DNA of 64,000 nt from Allobosea sp. OK403 (GTDB taxonomy: Bacteria > Pseudomonadota > Alphaproteobacteria > Rhizobiales > Beijerinckiaceae): contig NZ_FOQV01000001.1 in NCBI RefSeq assembly GCF_900113835.1, positions 434,001-498,000 of the forward strand. The letters are read 5' to 3'. Shown piece by piece: positions 1 to 8,615 of the stretch. The notes under the pieces are model-generated. The model had not been told where the DNA came from, made no database searches, and saw nothing but the letters and a program-made list of their open reading frames with translations. Position numbers and translations under genes: made by a program. Every line of letters starts with the position of its first letter. Positions within the stretch are counted from its first letter, which is position 1.

Positions 1-20
1 TTTGACGAGAGGTCCTTCCC

Positions 21-1514
21 TTGACTGAACCCTGTGAACTCAGCGCCGTAGAGGCTCGCGCCTTGATCGGAACCAAGAAGCTGTCGGCGAGCGAACTGCT
101 CGAAAGCTGCATCGCCCGCATCGATGCGGTGGATCCGGCCGTCAACGCCATGGTGGCGCGTGACGATGATCGCGCCCGCAAGGCGGCGAAGCTCGCCGAC
201 GAGGCGACGATGCGCGGCGACCGGCTCGGCGCGCTGCACGGGCTGCCGCTCGGCGTGAAGGATCTCGAGAACGTTGCCGGCCTGCGCACCACCTATGGCA
301 GCCAACTCTTCGCGAACCATGTGCCGACCGAAGACCAATTGATCGTCGCCAACACCCGCAAGGCCGGCGCGATCGTTCTGGGCAAGACCAACACACCGGA
401 ATGGGGTGCCGGCGCCAACACCCGCAACGCCGTCTATGGCGCGACCGGCAACCCCTTCGACCCCTCCAAATGCGCCGCCGGTTCATCGGGCGGCTCGGGC
501 GTCGCGCTGGCGACGAACATGGTGCCGATCGCGACCGGCTCCGACACTGGCGGCTCGCTGCGCAACCCGGCGGCTTATAACGGCATCGTCGGCTTCAGGC
601 CGTCGCCGGGGCTGGTGCCGAGCGAGAAGCGGCCGCTGGGCTGGAATCCGCTGAGCGTGCTCGGGCCGATGGCGCGCACCGTGCCCGATCTGTGCCTGCT
701 GCTCTCGACCATGGTCTCGGATGACGCGGCCGATCCACTGGCCACGACGATCCATGGCAGGACGGTGCGCCGCCCTGAGGATTTCGCCAGGCCGGGAACG
801 ATCGATCTCTCCTCGCTCAAGGTCGCGCTGACGCCGGATTTCGGATTCGCACCGACCGAGCGTCATATCCGCGAGGTCTTCGCCGAGAAGACCGGCGCTT
901 TCAGCCATCTCTTCGCACAAGTCGAGGCGGCGACGCCCGATTGCACCGGCGCCGACGAGACCTTCGAGGTGCTGCGCTCGGTTGCCTTCCTCGCCGGCAT
1001 GTATGAGCGTGTCCGCGACACGCCCGAACTCGTCGGCCCCAATGTTCGCGCCAATGTCGAGGAGGGGCTGCGTTACAGCGCGCTCGACGTCACCCGCGCC
1101 TTGAAGCAGCAGACCGTGCTCTACAAGAACTGGCAGAGCTTCTTCGAGGATTACGACGTCATTCTCTCGCCGGCCGTCACCTTGAGCCCGCGCCCCTGGT
1201 CGGAGCTCTACCCGGCCGAGATCGACGGCACGCCGACCCGGACCTATTTCCACTGGCTCGCCATGGCCTATGCCGTCACCAATGTCGGCCATCCCGCGAT
1301 TTCGCTGCCGGTCGGGCTCGACCGCAACGGCATGCCGTTCGGCCTGCAGATCGTCGGCCCGCGCGGCGGCGACGCCAAGGTGCTGGCGGTGGCGGCCGCG
1401 CTCGAGGCAGCCTTGGCTGGCGATACGCTGACGGCGCGCCCGGTGCCCGACATCGCCAAACTGGCGGCCGCGCCGAAGCTGAGCGACAGCCCTGGATTCC
1501 TGGGCTTCGATTGA
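21..1514 (+). CDS. Amidase signature family hydrolase
   Basis: This 497-residue protein belongs to the amidase signature family, which hydrolyses carboxylic amides through a Lys-cisSer-Ser triad. The glycine/serine-rich core is visible: K80 in GVKDL, S155 in GSSGGSG and S179 in GSDTGGS, with the 24-residue Ser-Ser spacing of characterised members. There is no signal peptide, so it should be cytoplasmic. The start is a TTG, chosen because a GAGAGG ribosome site lies 8 bases upstream and the next ATG would delete the N-terminal domain. It precedes a peptide-type SBP gene, and with the nearby gamma-glutamyltransferase it suggests uptake and hydrolysis of an amide or gamma-glutamyl compound. The substrate cannot be read from sequence. 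A decayed copy of its 3' end lies at about 3379-3530. Confidence 0.9.
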   Translation: MTEPCELSAVEARALIGTKKLSASELLESCIARIDAVDPAVNAMVARDDDRARKAAKLADEATMRGDRLGALHGLPLGVKDLENVAGLRTTYGSQLFANHVPTEDQLIVANTRKAGAIVLGKTNTPEWGAGANTRNAVYGATGNPFDPSKCAAGSSGGSGVALATNMVPIATGSDTGGSLRNPAAYNGIVGFRPSPGLVPSEKRPLGWNPLSVLGPMARTVPDLCLLLSTMVSDDAADPLATTIHGRTVRRPEDFARPGTIDLSSLKVALTPDFGFAPTERHIREVFAEKTGAFSHLFAQVEAATPDCTGADETFEVLRSVAFLAGMYERVRDTPELVGPNVRANVEEGLRYSALDVTRALKQQTVLYKNWQSFFEDYDVILSPAVTLSPRPWSELYPAEIDGTPTRTYFHWLAMAYAVTNVGHPAISLPVGLDRNGMPFGLQIVGPRGGDAKVLAVAAALEAALAGDTLTARPVPDIAKLAAAPKLSDSPGFLGFD

Positions 1515-1614
1515 GATTTGGTTTTCGATTGAGGTTATTGGGCTTCGATTAAGCAAAGCCGGTCTATGCCGGCCCAAATCCACAAGGCTGCAAGTCATAA
1601 TGAGGGTAACAGCA

Positions 1615-3195
1615 ATGAAGCGTCGCACATTCCTGAAGGGGGCGACCGCCCTGACATTGGCCGGACCGGCCATGACGGGGCGTGCCTCCGCGCAGGCGGC
1701 GACAACCTTGAAATTCGCGCCGCAGGCCAATCTGACGGCGCTCGACCCGATCTGGACGACGGCGACCGTGACCAATAATCACGGCTACTACGTTTACGAC
1801 ACGCTTTACGGCCACGACCTCGACATGAAGCCCCAGCCGCAAATGGCTGAAGGGCATGAGATTTCGGCCGACGGCAAGGTCTGGAAGATCAAGCTGCGCG
1901 AAGGCCTCGTCTTCCATGACGGCACGCCGGTGAAGCCGGCCGACTGCATCCAGAGCCTGAAGCGCTGGGCACAACGCGATTCGTACGCCCAGCTCCTGGC
2001 CAAGGTGGTCGAGAGCATGACGGCGCTGGACGAGCGCAGCTTCGAGATCAAGCTGACGCGGCCTTTCCCGATGATGCTCGACCTGCTCGCCAAGGCGGAC
2101 TCGCCCCTCTTCATCATGCCCGAGCGCCTGGCCGTGACCGATGCGAACAAGCAGGTCACCGAAATGATCGGCTCTGGGCCTTATCGCTTCGTGCCGGGCG
2201 AATTCGTCTCGGGCAGCAAGGTCGTCTACGAGAAGTTCGAGGCCTATAAGCCCCGTGCCGAACCGCCGAGCCGCGGCGCTGGCGGCAAGGTCGCGAATTT
2301 CAAGCGGATCGAATGGCAGATCCTGCCCGATCCCGCGACGGCGGCGAATGCGCTGATCAAGGGCGAGATCGATTGGTGGGAGCGCCCGCTTTCCGATCTC
2401 CAGCCGATGCTGGCGAAGGTCCCGGAGGTCGTCCGCGAGGTCACGGACGAGGCCGGGCGCGGCGCGATCATGCGCATGAACCACCTTCAGCCGCCCTTCA
2501 ACAATCCCAAGGTGCGCGCCGCCGTGCGCATGGCGGTGAACCAGGAAGACTATATGCGCGCCGCCCAGGGCGATGACACGTCGCTCTGGCAGACCTCGCG
2601 CAATCTCTGGTGGCGCGGCACGCCCTATTACGACGGCGAGCATGAGGATCTGATGCCGCAGAGCCTGGAGAAGGCCAAGGCGGCGCTGAAGGAGTCCGGC
2701 TACAACGGCGAGAAGGTCGTCATCATCAACCCGACCGACTTCCCCGATATAGGTCCGCTCGGCGACGTCACCGCCGAACTGCTCAAGCAGCTCGGCATGA
2801 ATGTCGAGTTCGTGGCAAGCGACTGGGGCACGGTGATCCAGCGCCGCAACAGCCGCGAGCCGGTCGAGAAGGGCGGCTGGAGCATCTTCCACACCACGGG
2901 CTCGACCATGGCCTGGGCCAGCCCGGCGCAGTCCTTCCTGGTGCGCGGGCAGGGGGCGAAGGGCTGGTTCGGCTGGTATGACAGCGCCAAGGCCGAGGCG
3001 CTGGCGGAGGAGTGGCTCTACGCGCCCGACGAGGCCGCGCAGAAGAAGGCCGCCGCCCAGCTCGGCCGCCTCGCGCTCGAGGAGACCGCGACGGTCCCGC
3101 TCGGCAGGTTCATGATCCAGACGGCTTATCGCAAGAACCTGACCGGCATGCTAAAAGGCTCGGCGCCTTACCCCTGGGGCCTGAAGCGCGCCTGA
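1615..3195 (+). CDS. Peptide/nickel-type ABC transporter SBP, Tat signal (copy 1)
   Basis: This 526-residue periplasmic solute-binding protein is of the SBP_bac_5 (dipeptide/oligopeptide) family. The N-terminus has a twin-arginine signal (KRRTFLKG, then a hydrophobic stretch and an ASAQA cleavage region). I prefer the ATG at 1615 over the ATG at 1600 because GAGGGT lies 7 bases before it and the RR motif is then properly N-terminal. The mature part has the usual early SBP_bac_5 elements, such as GLVFHDGTPV. It is very similar to the second SBP at 3665-5251, sharing long identical stretches such as NGEKVVIINPTDFPDIGP. No permease or ATPase gene adjoins either copy, so they are orphans that must use a transporter encoded elsewhere or act as sensors. 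Confidence 0.9.
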   Translation: MKRRTFLKGATALTLAGPAMTGRASAQAATTLKFAPQANLTALDPIWTTATVTNNHGYYVYDTLYGHDLDMKPQPQMAEGHEISADGKVWKIKLREGLVFHDGTPVKPADCIQSLKRWAQRDSYAQLLAKVVESMTALDERSFEIKLTRPFPMMLDLLAKADSPLFIMPERLAVTDANKQVTEMIGSGPYRFVPGEFVSGSKVVYEKFEAYKPRAEPPSRGAGGKVANFKRIEWQILPDPATAANALIKGEIDWWERPLSDLQPMLAKVPEVVREVTDEAGRGAIMRMNHLQPPFNNPKVRAAVRMAVNQEDYMRAAQGDDTSLWQTSRNLWWRGTPYYDGEHEDLMPQSLEKAKAALKESGYNGEKVVIINPTDFPDIGPLGDVTAELLKQLGMNVEFVASDWGTVIQRRNSREPVEKGGWSIFHTTGSTMAWASPAQSFLVRGQGAKGWFGWYDSAKAEALAEEWLYAPDEAAQKKAAAQLGRLALEETATVPLGRFMIQTAYRKNLTGMLKGSAPYPWGLKRA

Positions 3196-3262
3196 TCGGC
3201 GCGGAAGAGCTAACGTCGTCCCAGACGGTCGCTAGCTAGCCATCCGAGGCGATCGAGATTTT

Positions 3263-3289
3263 GGGCTCGGGGCTCCAAGCTCCGGGCCC
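3263..3289 (+). terminator. Hairpin after SBP copy 1
   Basis: An 11-bp stem with two G-U pairs (GGGCTCGGGGC paired with GCTCCGGGCCC, loop TCCAA) lies 67 bases after the SBP stop. It corresponds by alignment to the hairpin after SBP copy 2 (5314-5337), so it is the duplicated terminator. There is no strong T tract. Confidence 0.5.
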
Positions 3290-3378
3290 TTACTGTTTCA
3301 CCGCTACCGTCGCTGACCAAAGCGAGGTCGCGTCGCGCAGCCTGCCGCGCCGTCCTTGTCGACGCGGCTGATGTGGGG
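3290..3378 (-). pseudogene. Decayed 3' end of a second gamma-glutamyltransferase
   Basis: Read on the minus strand, this stretch encodes a C-terminus WSATVAVKQ followed by TAA. It matches WSAAVAAKH-stop of the intact gamma-glutamyltransferase at 5342-6949. Further in, the DNA keeps the core CAAGGACGGCGCGG shared with the intact gene, then loses one base (GCTGCGCGAC against GCTGCAGCGAC), which shifts the frame. Only about 30 codons remain before homology switches to the amidase remnant. The flanking 3' sequence is also similar to that downstream of the intact gene. Confidence 0.75.
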
Positions 3379-3530
3379 GCTCGTGCGGCGCCATGGTGCT
3401 TGCTATCGCCGCGACGCTCTAGTCACTTTTGGCCGACGATCCGCTGGCCGCGCCCCACACCGGACGTCGCCAGATTGAAAGCGGTGCCGAAGCTCAAGGA
3501 CACCCCGAACATCCTCGGCTTCGACTGGAG
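3379..3530 (+). pseudogene. Decayed 3' end of a second amidase
   Basis: The remnant aligns with the last 45 or so codons of the amidase at 21-1514. It reads MVLAIAATL, then an in-frame TAG where the amidase has a Glu codon, then LLADDPL. A 2-base indel follows, and then RPTPDVARLKAVPKLKDTP and NILGFDW, against RPVPDIAKLAAAPKLSDSP and GFLGFD-stop in the intact gene. The original TGA stop has become TGG. It lies directly before the second SBP, as the intact amidase lies directly before the first. Its left limit is approximate. Confidence 0.8.
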
Positions 3531-3570
3531 CGTTTTCGAGCGAACCGGCGCCCACTACGCTCGAAAATGC
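3530..3570. repeat. Inverted repeat, possible dispersed element or terminator
   Basis: GCGTTTTCGAGCG (3530-3542) pairs with CGCTCGAAAATGC (3558-3570) with one mismatch over 13 bp and a 15-base loop. It sits right after the amidase remnant and about 95 bases before SBP copy 2. Strings of the GAGCGTTTTCGAGCG type recur between genes in Rhizobiales from general knowledge; only one copy was noticed here. Confidence 0.4.
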
Positions 3571-3664
3571 TGTAGTTTCTGGATTTTGGGCTCAAGCCTG
3601 CGGCAAGCCCCGGAATGACGTAGTGTTTTCATCGAAGGCCGACCATAAAATGGGGAGAGACCAT

Positions 3665-5251
3665 ATGAAGCGCCGTCAGTTCCTGCAGGGCACGGCAGCC
3701 GCCGCCCTGTTTGCTCCAACGCTGGCCCGCAAGGCCATGGCTCAATCGTCGAGCCCGGCGGTGCTCAAGATGGCGCCGCAGGCGAACCTGACCTCGCTCG
3801 ATCCGATCTGGACGACCGCGACCGTCACCAATAATCACGCCTACTACGTCTACGACACGCTTTATGGCGGCGATCTCGACCTGAAGCCGCAGCCGCAAAT
3901 GGCTGAGGGGCATGAGGTTTCGGCCGACGGCAAGGTCTGGAAGATCAAGCTGCGCGAAGGCCTTGCCTTCCATGACGGCCAGCCGGTTCGGCCCGCCGAC
4001 TGCATCGAGAGCCTGAAGCGCTGGGGCCAGCGCGATCCTTACGGCCAGTTGCTGCTCAAGGCGGTCGAGGCCTGGGGCGCGCCCGATGAGCGCACCCTGG
4101 AGATCAAGCTGACCCGGCCCTTCCCGATGATGCTCGATTGCCTGGCCAAGGCCGACAACGCGCCCTTCATCATGCCCGAACGCCTGGCCAAGACCGACGC
4201 GACCAAGCAGGTCACCGAGATGGTCGGCTCGGGCCCCTACAAGTTCGTCGCCGGCGAATATGTCTCCGGCAGCCGCGTCGTCTATGAGAAGAACGAGGCC
4301 TACAAGCCGCGAGCTGAGCCACCAAGCCGCAATGCCGGCGGCAAGATCGCGTATTTCAAGCGGATCGAGTGGCCGATCTTGCCGGATCCGGCGACCGCTG
4401 CCTCGGCGCTGGCCAAGGGCGAGATCGACTGGTGGGAACGTCCGCTCGCCGATCTTCAGCCCCTGCTTGCGAAAAGCCCCGACATCACCCGCGAGGTCAT
4501 CGACAAGAACGGCCGCGGTTCGATCATGCGGCTGAACCATCTCCAGCCACCCTTCAACAATCCCAAGGTGCGCGCCGCCGTGCGCATGGCGGTGAACCAG
4601 GAAGACTATATGCGCGCCAGCCAGGGCGACGACACCTCTGTCTGGCAGGTCTGCCGGAACCTGTGGTGGCGCGGCACACCCTATTACACCGGCGAGCTCG
4701 AGGACCTGATGCCGCAGAGCCTCGACAAGGCCAAGGTGGCGCTGAAGGAGTCCGGCTATAACGGCGAGAAGGTCGTCATCATCAACCCGACCGACTTCCC
4801 CGATATCGGTCCGCTCGGCGATGTCACCTACGAGTTGCTCAAGCAACTCGGCATGAATGTCGAGTTCGCGGCGAGCGACTGGGGCACGGTGATCCAGCGC
4901 CGCAACAGCCGCGAGCCGGTCGAGAAGGGCGGCTGGAGCATCTTCCACACCACCGGCGCGGCGGTCGGCTGGGGGAATCCGGCCCTGTCGAATCTCGTTC
5001 GCGGTCCCGGCGAGAAGGGCTGGTTCGGCTGGTGGACCAATGCCAAGGCCGAGGAACTGGCCGAGGAATGGCTCTACGCTCCTGACGAAGCCAGGCAGAA
5101 GCAGGTCGCGGTCACGCTCGGCCGGCTGGCGCTGGAGGAATGCGCCACGATCCCGCTTGGCCAGTTCGTCATCAAGACGGCCTACCGCAAGAACCTGACC
5201 GGCATGCTGCCGGGCTCGGCGCCTTACCCCTGGGGGCTGAAGCGCGTGTGA
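3665..5251 (+). CDS. Peptide/nickel-type ABC transporter SBP, Tat signal (copy 2)
   Basis: This 528-residue SBP_bac_5 protein is a close paralogue of the one at 1615-3195. The start at 3665 follows a GGGGAGA ribosome site and puts the twin-arginine motif (KRRQFLQG) at residues 2-9, with an AMAQ cleavage region; the upstream ATG at 3623 would bury it. The two copies are colinear over their full length and differ mainly in the signal peptide and scattered residues, consistent with tandem duplication. It converges on the gamma-glutamyltransferase at 5342, with two hairpins between. No membrane component is encoded nearby. The ligand is unknown; an amidated or gamma-glutamyl peptide is an inference from the neighbours. 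Confidence 0.9.
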   Translation: MKRRQFLQGTAAAALFAPTLARKAMAQSSSPAVLKMAPQANLTSLDPIWTTATVTNNHAYYVYDTLYGGDLDLKPQPQMAEGHEVSADGKVWKIKLREGLAFHDGQPVRPADCIESLKRWGQRDPYGQLLLKAVEAWGAPDERTLEIKLTRPFPMMLDCLAKADNAPFIMPERLAKTDATKQVTEMVGSGPYKFVAGEYVSGSRVVYEKNEAYKPRAEPPSRNAGGKIAYFKRIEWPILPDPATAASALAKGEIDWWERPLADLQPLLAKSPDITREVIDKNGRGSIMRLNHLQPPFNNPKVRAAVRMAVNQEDYMRASQGDDTSVWQVCRNLWWRGTPYYTGELEDLMPQSLDKAKVALKESGYNGEKVVIINPTDFPDIGPLGDVTYELLKQLGMNVEFAASDWGTVIQRRNSREPVEKGGWSIFHTTGAAVGWGNPALSNLVRGPGEKGWFGWWTNAKAEELAEEWLYAPDEARQKQVAVTLGRLALEECATIPLGQFVIKTAYRKNLTGMLPGSAPYPWGLKRV

Positions 5252-5274
5252 TCGGCGCGGAAGCGCCAGCATAA

Positions 5275-5301
5275 CCCCGGGCGGCTGCAAATCGCCCGGG
5301 G
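5275..5301 (+). terminator. Strong hairpin after SBP copy 2
   Basis: A perfect 9-bp stem, CCCCGGGCG paired with CGCCCGGGG around the 9-base loop GCTGCAAAT, starts 24 bases after the SBP stop. It is followed by TGATTGGGATTTTGG. Confidence 0.7.
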
Positions 5302-5313
5302 TGATTGGGATTT

Positions 5314-5337
5314 TGGGTCTCGGAGCTGCGAGACCCA
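5314..5337. terminator. Second hairpin between convergent SBP and ggt
   Basis: A perfect 9-bp stem, TGGGTCTCG paired with CGAGACCCA around the loop GAGCTG, lies between the convergent genes. It has TTTT on its left, so it could terminate either strand. A degenerate counterpart lies at 3263-3289. Confidence 0.6.
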
Positions 5338-5341
5338 GTTC

Positions 5342-6949
5342 TCAGTGTTTAGCAGCCACGGCCGCCGACCAGGGCGAGATCACGTCGCTGCAGCCTTCCG
5401 CGCCGTCCTTGCCGACGCGGATTATGTTGGGACAGGCGAAGTTGATCGGCAGCACGCCGTGCTCCACCACCGCCAGCGGACCGGCTGCCTCCAGCGCCGC
5501 CAACGTCTCGTCGGGCAGGCGGCAATCGGCGCTGGTCGAGTCGGGGCCGGAGACGTCGATGCGCGGGGTATGGGCGGCCTCTTCGATCTCCATGCCGCAA
5601 TCCAGCGTCCAGGCCAGCATCTGGTAGACGCTGGCGAGAATCCGCCGACCGCCCGAGGAGCCCGCCGCCAGGCGCGGCCAGCTGCCATCCTTCGGCGTCA
5701 CGATGACCGGGCACATGTTGCAAAGCGGCCTGGCTCCGGGCGCGATCGCATTGGCGCTGCCGGGGCGCGGATCGAACCACATCATGCCGTTGTTCATCAG
5801 CGCGCCGGTGCCGGGCAGCACGACGCGACTTCCCATCGAGGAGAGCAGCGTCGTCGTCACCGAAACGAGATTGCCCTCGCCGTCGACGACGGTGAGATGC
5901 GTCGTGCAGGTGTCGCCGGGTTCGGTTGCGGCCTTCGCCGCGCCCAGCCCTTCGAGCCGGCTCGCATAGGCCTGGCGCATCACCCGCGACAGCGTCGCGA
6001 ACCAGTTGGCATCGGGGCCTTCCGAGGAGGGGGCGCTGTCCGCCATGCCCTCGACCACGGCCGCGAGCGTCGGCGCGGCGGTCAGCCCGCCGGCGGTGTG
6101 CAGGAGATGCGTGCCGCGCCAGTCGATCACCGGGGCCTCGCGCAGGACCGCCTTGCAGTTGGCAAGGTCCTCCGCATCGACCACGCCGCCCAGCGCCTTG
6201 ATGTCGGCGGCGAGCCGGGTTGCCAGTTCGCCATGGTAGAAATCATCCAGCCCTGCCTCGGCCAGACGCTCCAGCGTCGACGCAAGATTGCCGAGCCGGA
6301 AGAAGCCCGGCATGCCTTGATAGGGCGGCACCGGCGGCAGGCCGCCGGGCAGATAGATGCGGGCGCTCTCCTCATAGAGCCGCAGCACCGCGGCCGAGGA
6401 TGAGACCTTGAGCGTGGTGTACCAGTCCTGCGCGAGGCCGCGCTTGGCGAGCGCGATCGCCGGCGCCAGCAGATCCGCGACCGGCAGCGCAGTGCCGAAA
6501 GCCTCCTTCAGCTTGGCGTAGCCCGCGACCGAGGAGGGGATGCAGAAGGAGAGTGGGCCGTGAATGTTCACGTCGCCCACCACCTCCGGCCAGGTGAAGA
6601 GGTCCTTCTTCATCTCGCCGGTCAGGGGGTAGTCGGCCGGGTCGGCGCGGCGCGGTGCGACGGGGCCGAAATCGACGACCTGCGCTCGTGTTTCGTTCGC
6701 CTTCAACACCAGCGCGAAGCCGATGCCGCCGAGCCCGCTGTTCCAGGGCTCCACCGCGGCGAGCGCGAAGCAGGCCGCGACCGCCGCATCGGCTGCATTG
6801 CCGCCGGCCTCCAGGATCGCGACGCCGGCCTCGGCCGCCTCGCGGTTCTGCGACACGACGATGCCGTGGCCGCCTTTCGCCGTCGGCTTGGTCAGGGTCC
6901 AGTTCTGGGTGCGGTAAGGTGGCGTGCGTGTCGATACAGGCGTGGACAT
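5342..6949 (-). CDS. Gamma-glutamyltransferase family protein
   Basis: The 535-residue protein is of the gamma-glutamyltransferase family, Ntn-hydrolases that cut their own chain before a threonine nucleophile and then transfer or hydrolyse gamma-glutamyl groups. The large-subunit start (GGNAADAAVAACFAL, about 49-63) is clear, and the autoprocessing site is CTTHLTVVD with T349 as expected nucleophile. MGSRVVLPGTGALMNN follows in the small subunit. No signal peptide is seen, so this looks cytoplasmic, unlike periplasmic enterobacterial GGT. The start at 6949 has AGAGAGA 6 bases upstream; the longer open frame reaching back toward 8008 overlaps the divergent regulator gene and is not used. It is transcribed divergently from a MocR-type regulator, the usual sign of direct control. 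Confidence 0.9.
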   Translation of the reverse strand: MSTPVSTRTPPYRTQNWTLTKPTAKGGHGIVVSQNREAAEAGVAILEAGGNAADAAVAACFALAAVEPWNSGLGGIGFALVLKANETRAQVVDFGPVAPRRADPADYPLTGEMKKDLFTWPEVVGDVNIHGPLSFCIPSSVAGYAKLKEAFGTALPVADLLAPAIALAKRGLAQDWYTTLKVSSSAAVLRLYEESARIYLPGGLPPVPPYQGMPGFFRLGNLASTLERLAEAGLDDFYHGELATRLAADIKALGGVVDAEDLANCKAVLREAPVIDWRGTHLLHTAGGLTAAPTLAAVVEGMADSAPSSEGPDANWFATLSRVMRQAYASRLEGLGAAKAATEPGDTCTTHLTVVDGEGNLVSVTTTLLSSMGSRVVLPGTGALMNNGMMWFDPRPGSANAIAPGARPLCNMCPVIVTPKDGSWPRLAAGSSGGRRILASVYQMLAWTLDCGMEIEEAAHTPRIDVSGPDSTSADCRLPDETLAALEAAGPLAVVEHGVLPINFACPNIIRVGKDGAEGCSDVISPWSAAVAAKH

Positions 6950-7087
6950 CAGCGTCTCTCTGGTTGGGCGTTCCGGCATAGTGGCACGCCGGCAAAGCCA
7001 GCGTCGAATGCGTCCTGCGCAGATGGGCGGCATGTTTCGTGCTTGGCGGCAGGATCTTAGCGACGGGACCGTTTTTGCCAGTAAGTC
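6950..7087. promoter_or_regulatory. Divergent promoter region, ggt / MocR regulator
   Basis: This 138-bp gap must hold both promoters and probably the regulator's operator, since MocR proteins usually bind next to their own gene. A direct near-repeat GGGCGGCATG and TGGCGGCAGG (about 7024-7053) and GCCGG/CCGGC half-palindromes are present. I cannot tell which is the binding site. Confidence 0.35.
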
Positions 7088-8590
7088 ATGCTGCAATTTG
7101 TCCTGACGAGCCCGCTTGATCCGCAGAAGGGGCTGCAGAGCCAGATCCAGGAGCGGCTCGTCGCTGCGATCCTGGCGGGCGGCCTGCCATTGCACGAGCC
7201 TTTGCCCGCCTCCCGTATCCTCGCCGGGAAGCTCAACGTCTCCCGCAACACGATCACGCTGGTCTATGAGCGGCTGGCCGAGGACGGTTACCTCAAGGCG
7301 GTCAATCGGCGCGGCTATTTCGTCAACGACCGTTATCTGCGCGAGCAGCTCAACGTGCCCGTCGACGAGCATGCGGGCAGGGCGCTGCTCCGCTCGGACG
7401 AGCCGGTGGATTTCGCCCGCCGCCTGCGCCGCCCGCTCGTTGAGCAGGCCAATATCGTCAAGCCGGCGAACTGGCGCGAGTTTCCCTACCCCTTCGTCTA
7501 CGGCCAGCTCAGTCCCGACAAGATCTCGCTCAGCCGCTGGCGCGACTGTGTCAGGCTTGCAGGCACGGTTCGCCACAGCCATGACTGGATGGGCGACCTG
7601 ATCGACAATGACGACCCGATCCTGATCGAGCAGATTACGCGCCGCATGCTGCCGCAGCGCGGCTTCCGGGCGGATCCAGGCAGCATCCTCGTCACGGTCG
7701 GGGCGCAGAACGCGCTCTTCCTCATCGCCATGCTGCTCTGCGGGACAGGCACGCGCGTCGCCATCGAGGAGCCGGGTTATGTCGATGCCCGCAACATGTT
7801 CCTGGCGCTGGGTGCCACGCTTGAGCCGCATCCGGTCGACGCCAACGGCATGCGCATCAGTGAGGCGCTGGCCGGCGCCGATCTCGTCTATGTCACGCCT
7901 GGCCATCAGTCGCCGACCAATGTGACGATGAGCGTGGAGCGCCGTCTGTCGCTGGTCGCGGCGGCCGAGCGGCACGATTTCCTGATCGTCGAGGACGACT
8001 ACGAGCACGAGCTCAACTTCGTCGGAGCGCAGCGCGCCTCGCTGAAGAGCTTCGACCGGTCAGGCCGTGTACTGCATGTCGGCAGCCTGTCGAAACCGCT
8101 CTTCCCGGGCCTACGGCTTGGCTTCATCGTTGCCGCGCCGGCTTTAATCCGCGAGTTGCGGGCGCTGCGGCGCTTGATGTACCGCCACCCCTCTGCGCTC
8201 GACCAGCGCGCCATGGCGTTGTTCCTGGCCGAGGGCCATTACGACGCGCATATCCGCCGCCAGCGCAAGGAGCTCGCCGCCAGATGGGGGCTGATGCTGC
8301 GCGAGATCGACCGGCAATTGCCCGGCTGCGACGTTACCATGACGACAGGCGGCTCGGGCCTCTGGCTGACGCTGCCGCGCGGCGTCAGGGCGCAGGATCT
8401 CCAGCAGCGCGCTGCGCAGTTCGGCGTGCTGATCGAGGCCGGCGACGTGCATTATCTGAGCGAGAACCGGCCGGGAAACCGCATCCGCATGGGTTATGGC
8501 GCAATCGCCCAGGACAGGATTGCGCCGGGCATCGCGCAATTGGCGAAAGCGCTGGACGGGCTGATGAGGGATGTCGGGAGGCCGCTCTGA
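7088..8590 (+). CDS. MocR/PdxR-family transcriptional regulator
   Basis: The 500-residue protein fuses an N-terminal GntR-type winged helix (about 15-80, with LNVSRNTITLVYERLAEDGY) to a class I aminotransferase-like domain. The aminotransferase half keeps the PLP lysine K336 in SLSKPLFPG and the cofactor aspartate D304 in VEDDYEHE, so it should bind PLP. Members such as GabR, PdxR and TauR sense an amine or PLP-reactive compound and activate a divergent catabolic gene. Here that gene is the gamma-glutamyltransferase at 5342-6949. By inference it responds to an amino compound released by the amidase/GGT module. It converges with the aminotransferase at 8616-9941, leaving 25 bases between stops. 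Confidence 0.9.
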   Translation: MLQFVLTSPLDPQKGLQSQIQERLVAAILAGGLPLHEPLPASRILAGKLNVSRNTITLVYERLAEDGYLKAVNRRGYFVNDRYLREQLNVPVDEHAGRALLRSDEPVDFARRLRRPLVEQANIVKPANWREFPYPFVYGQLSPDKISLSRWRDCVRLAGTVRHSHDWMGDLIDNDDPILIEQITRRMLPQRGFRADPGSILVTVGAQNALFLIAMLLCGTGTRVAIEEPGYVDARNMFLALGATLEPHPVDANGMRISEALAGADLVYVTPGHQSPTNVTMSVERRLSLVAAAERHDFLIVEDDYEHELNFVGAQRASLKSFDRSGRVLHVGSLSKPLFPGLRLGFIVAAPALIRELRALRRLMYRHPSALDQRAMALFLAEGHYDAHIRRQRKELAARWGLMLREIDRQLPGCDVTMTTGGSGLWLTLPRGVRAQDLQQRAAQFGVLIEAGDVHYLSENRPGNRIRMGYGAIAQDRIAPGIAQLAKALDGLMRDVGRPL

Positions 8591-8615
8591 GGCCGCCGTG
8601 CCAAGCCGCTGTCCC

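Noticed and set aside
6950..8008. Extension of the ggt open frame to 888 codons
   Set aside because: The extension overlaps the divergent MocR gene and lacks family similarity; the GGT start at 6949 has a ribosome site.
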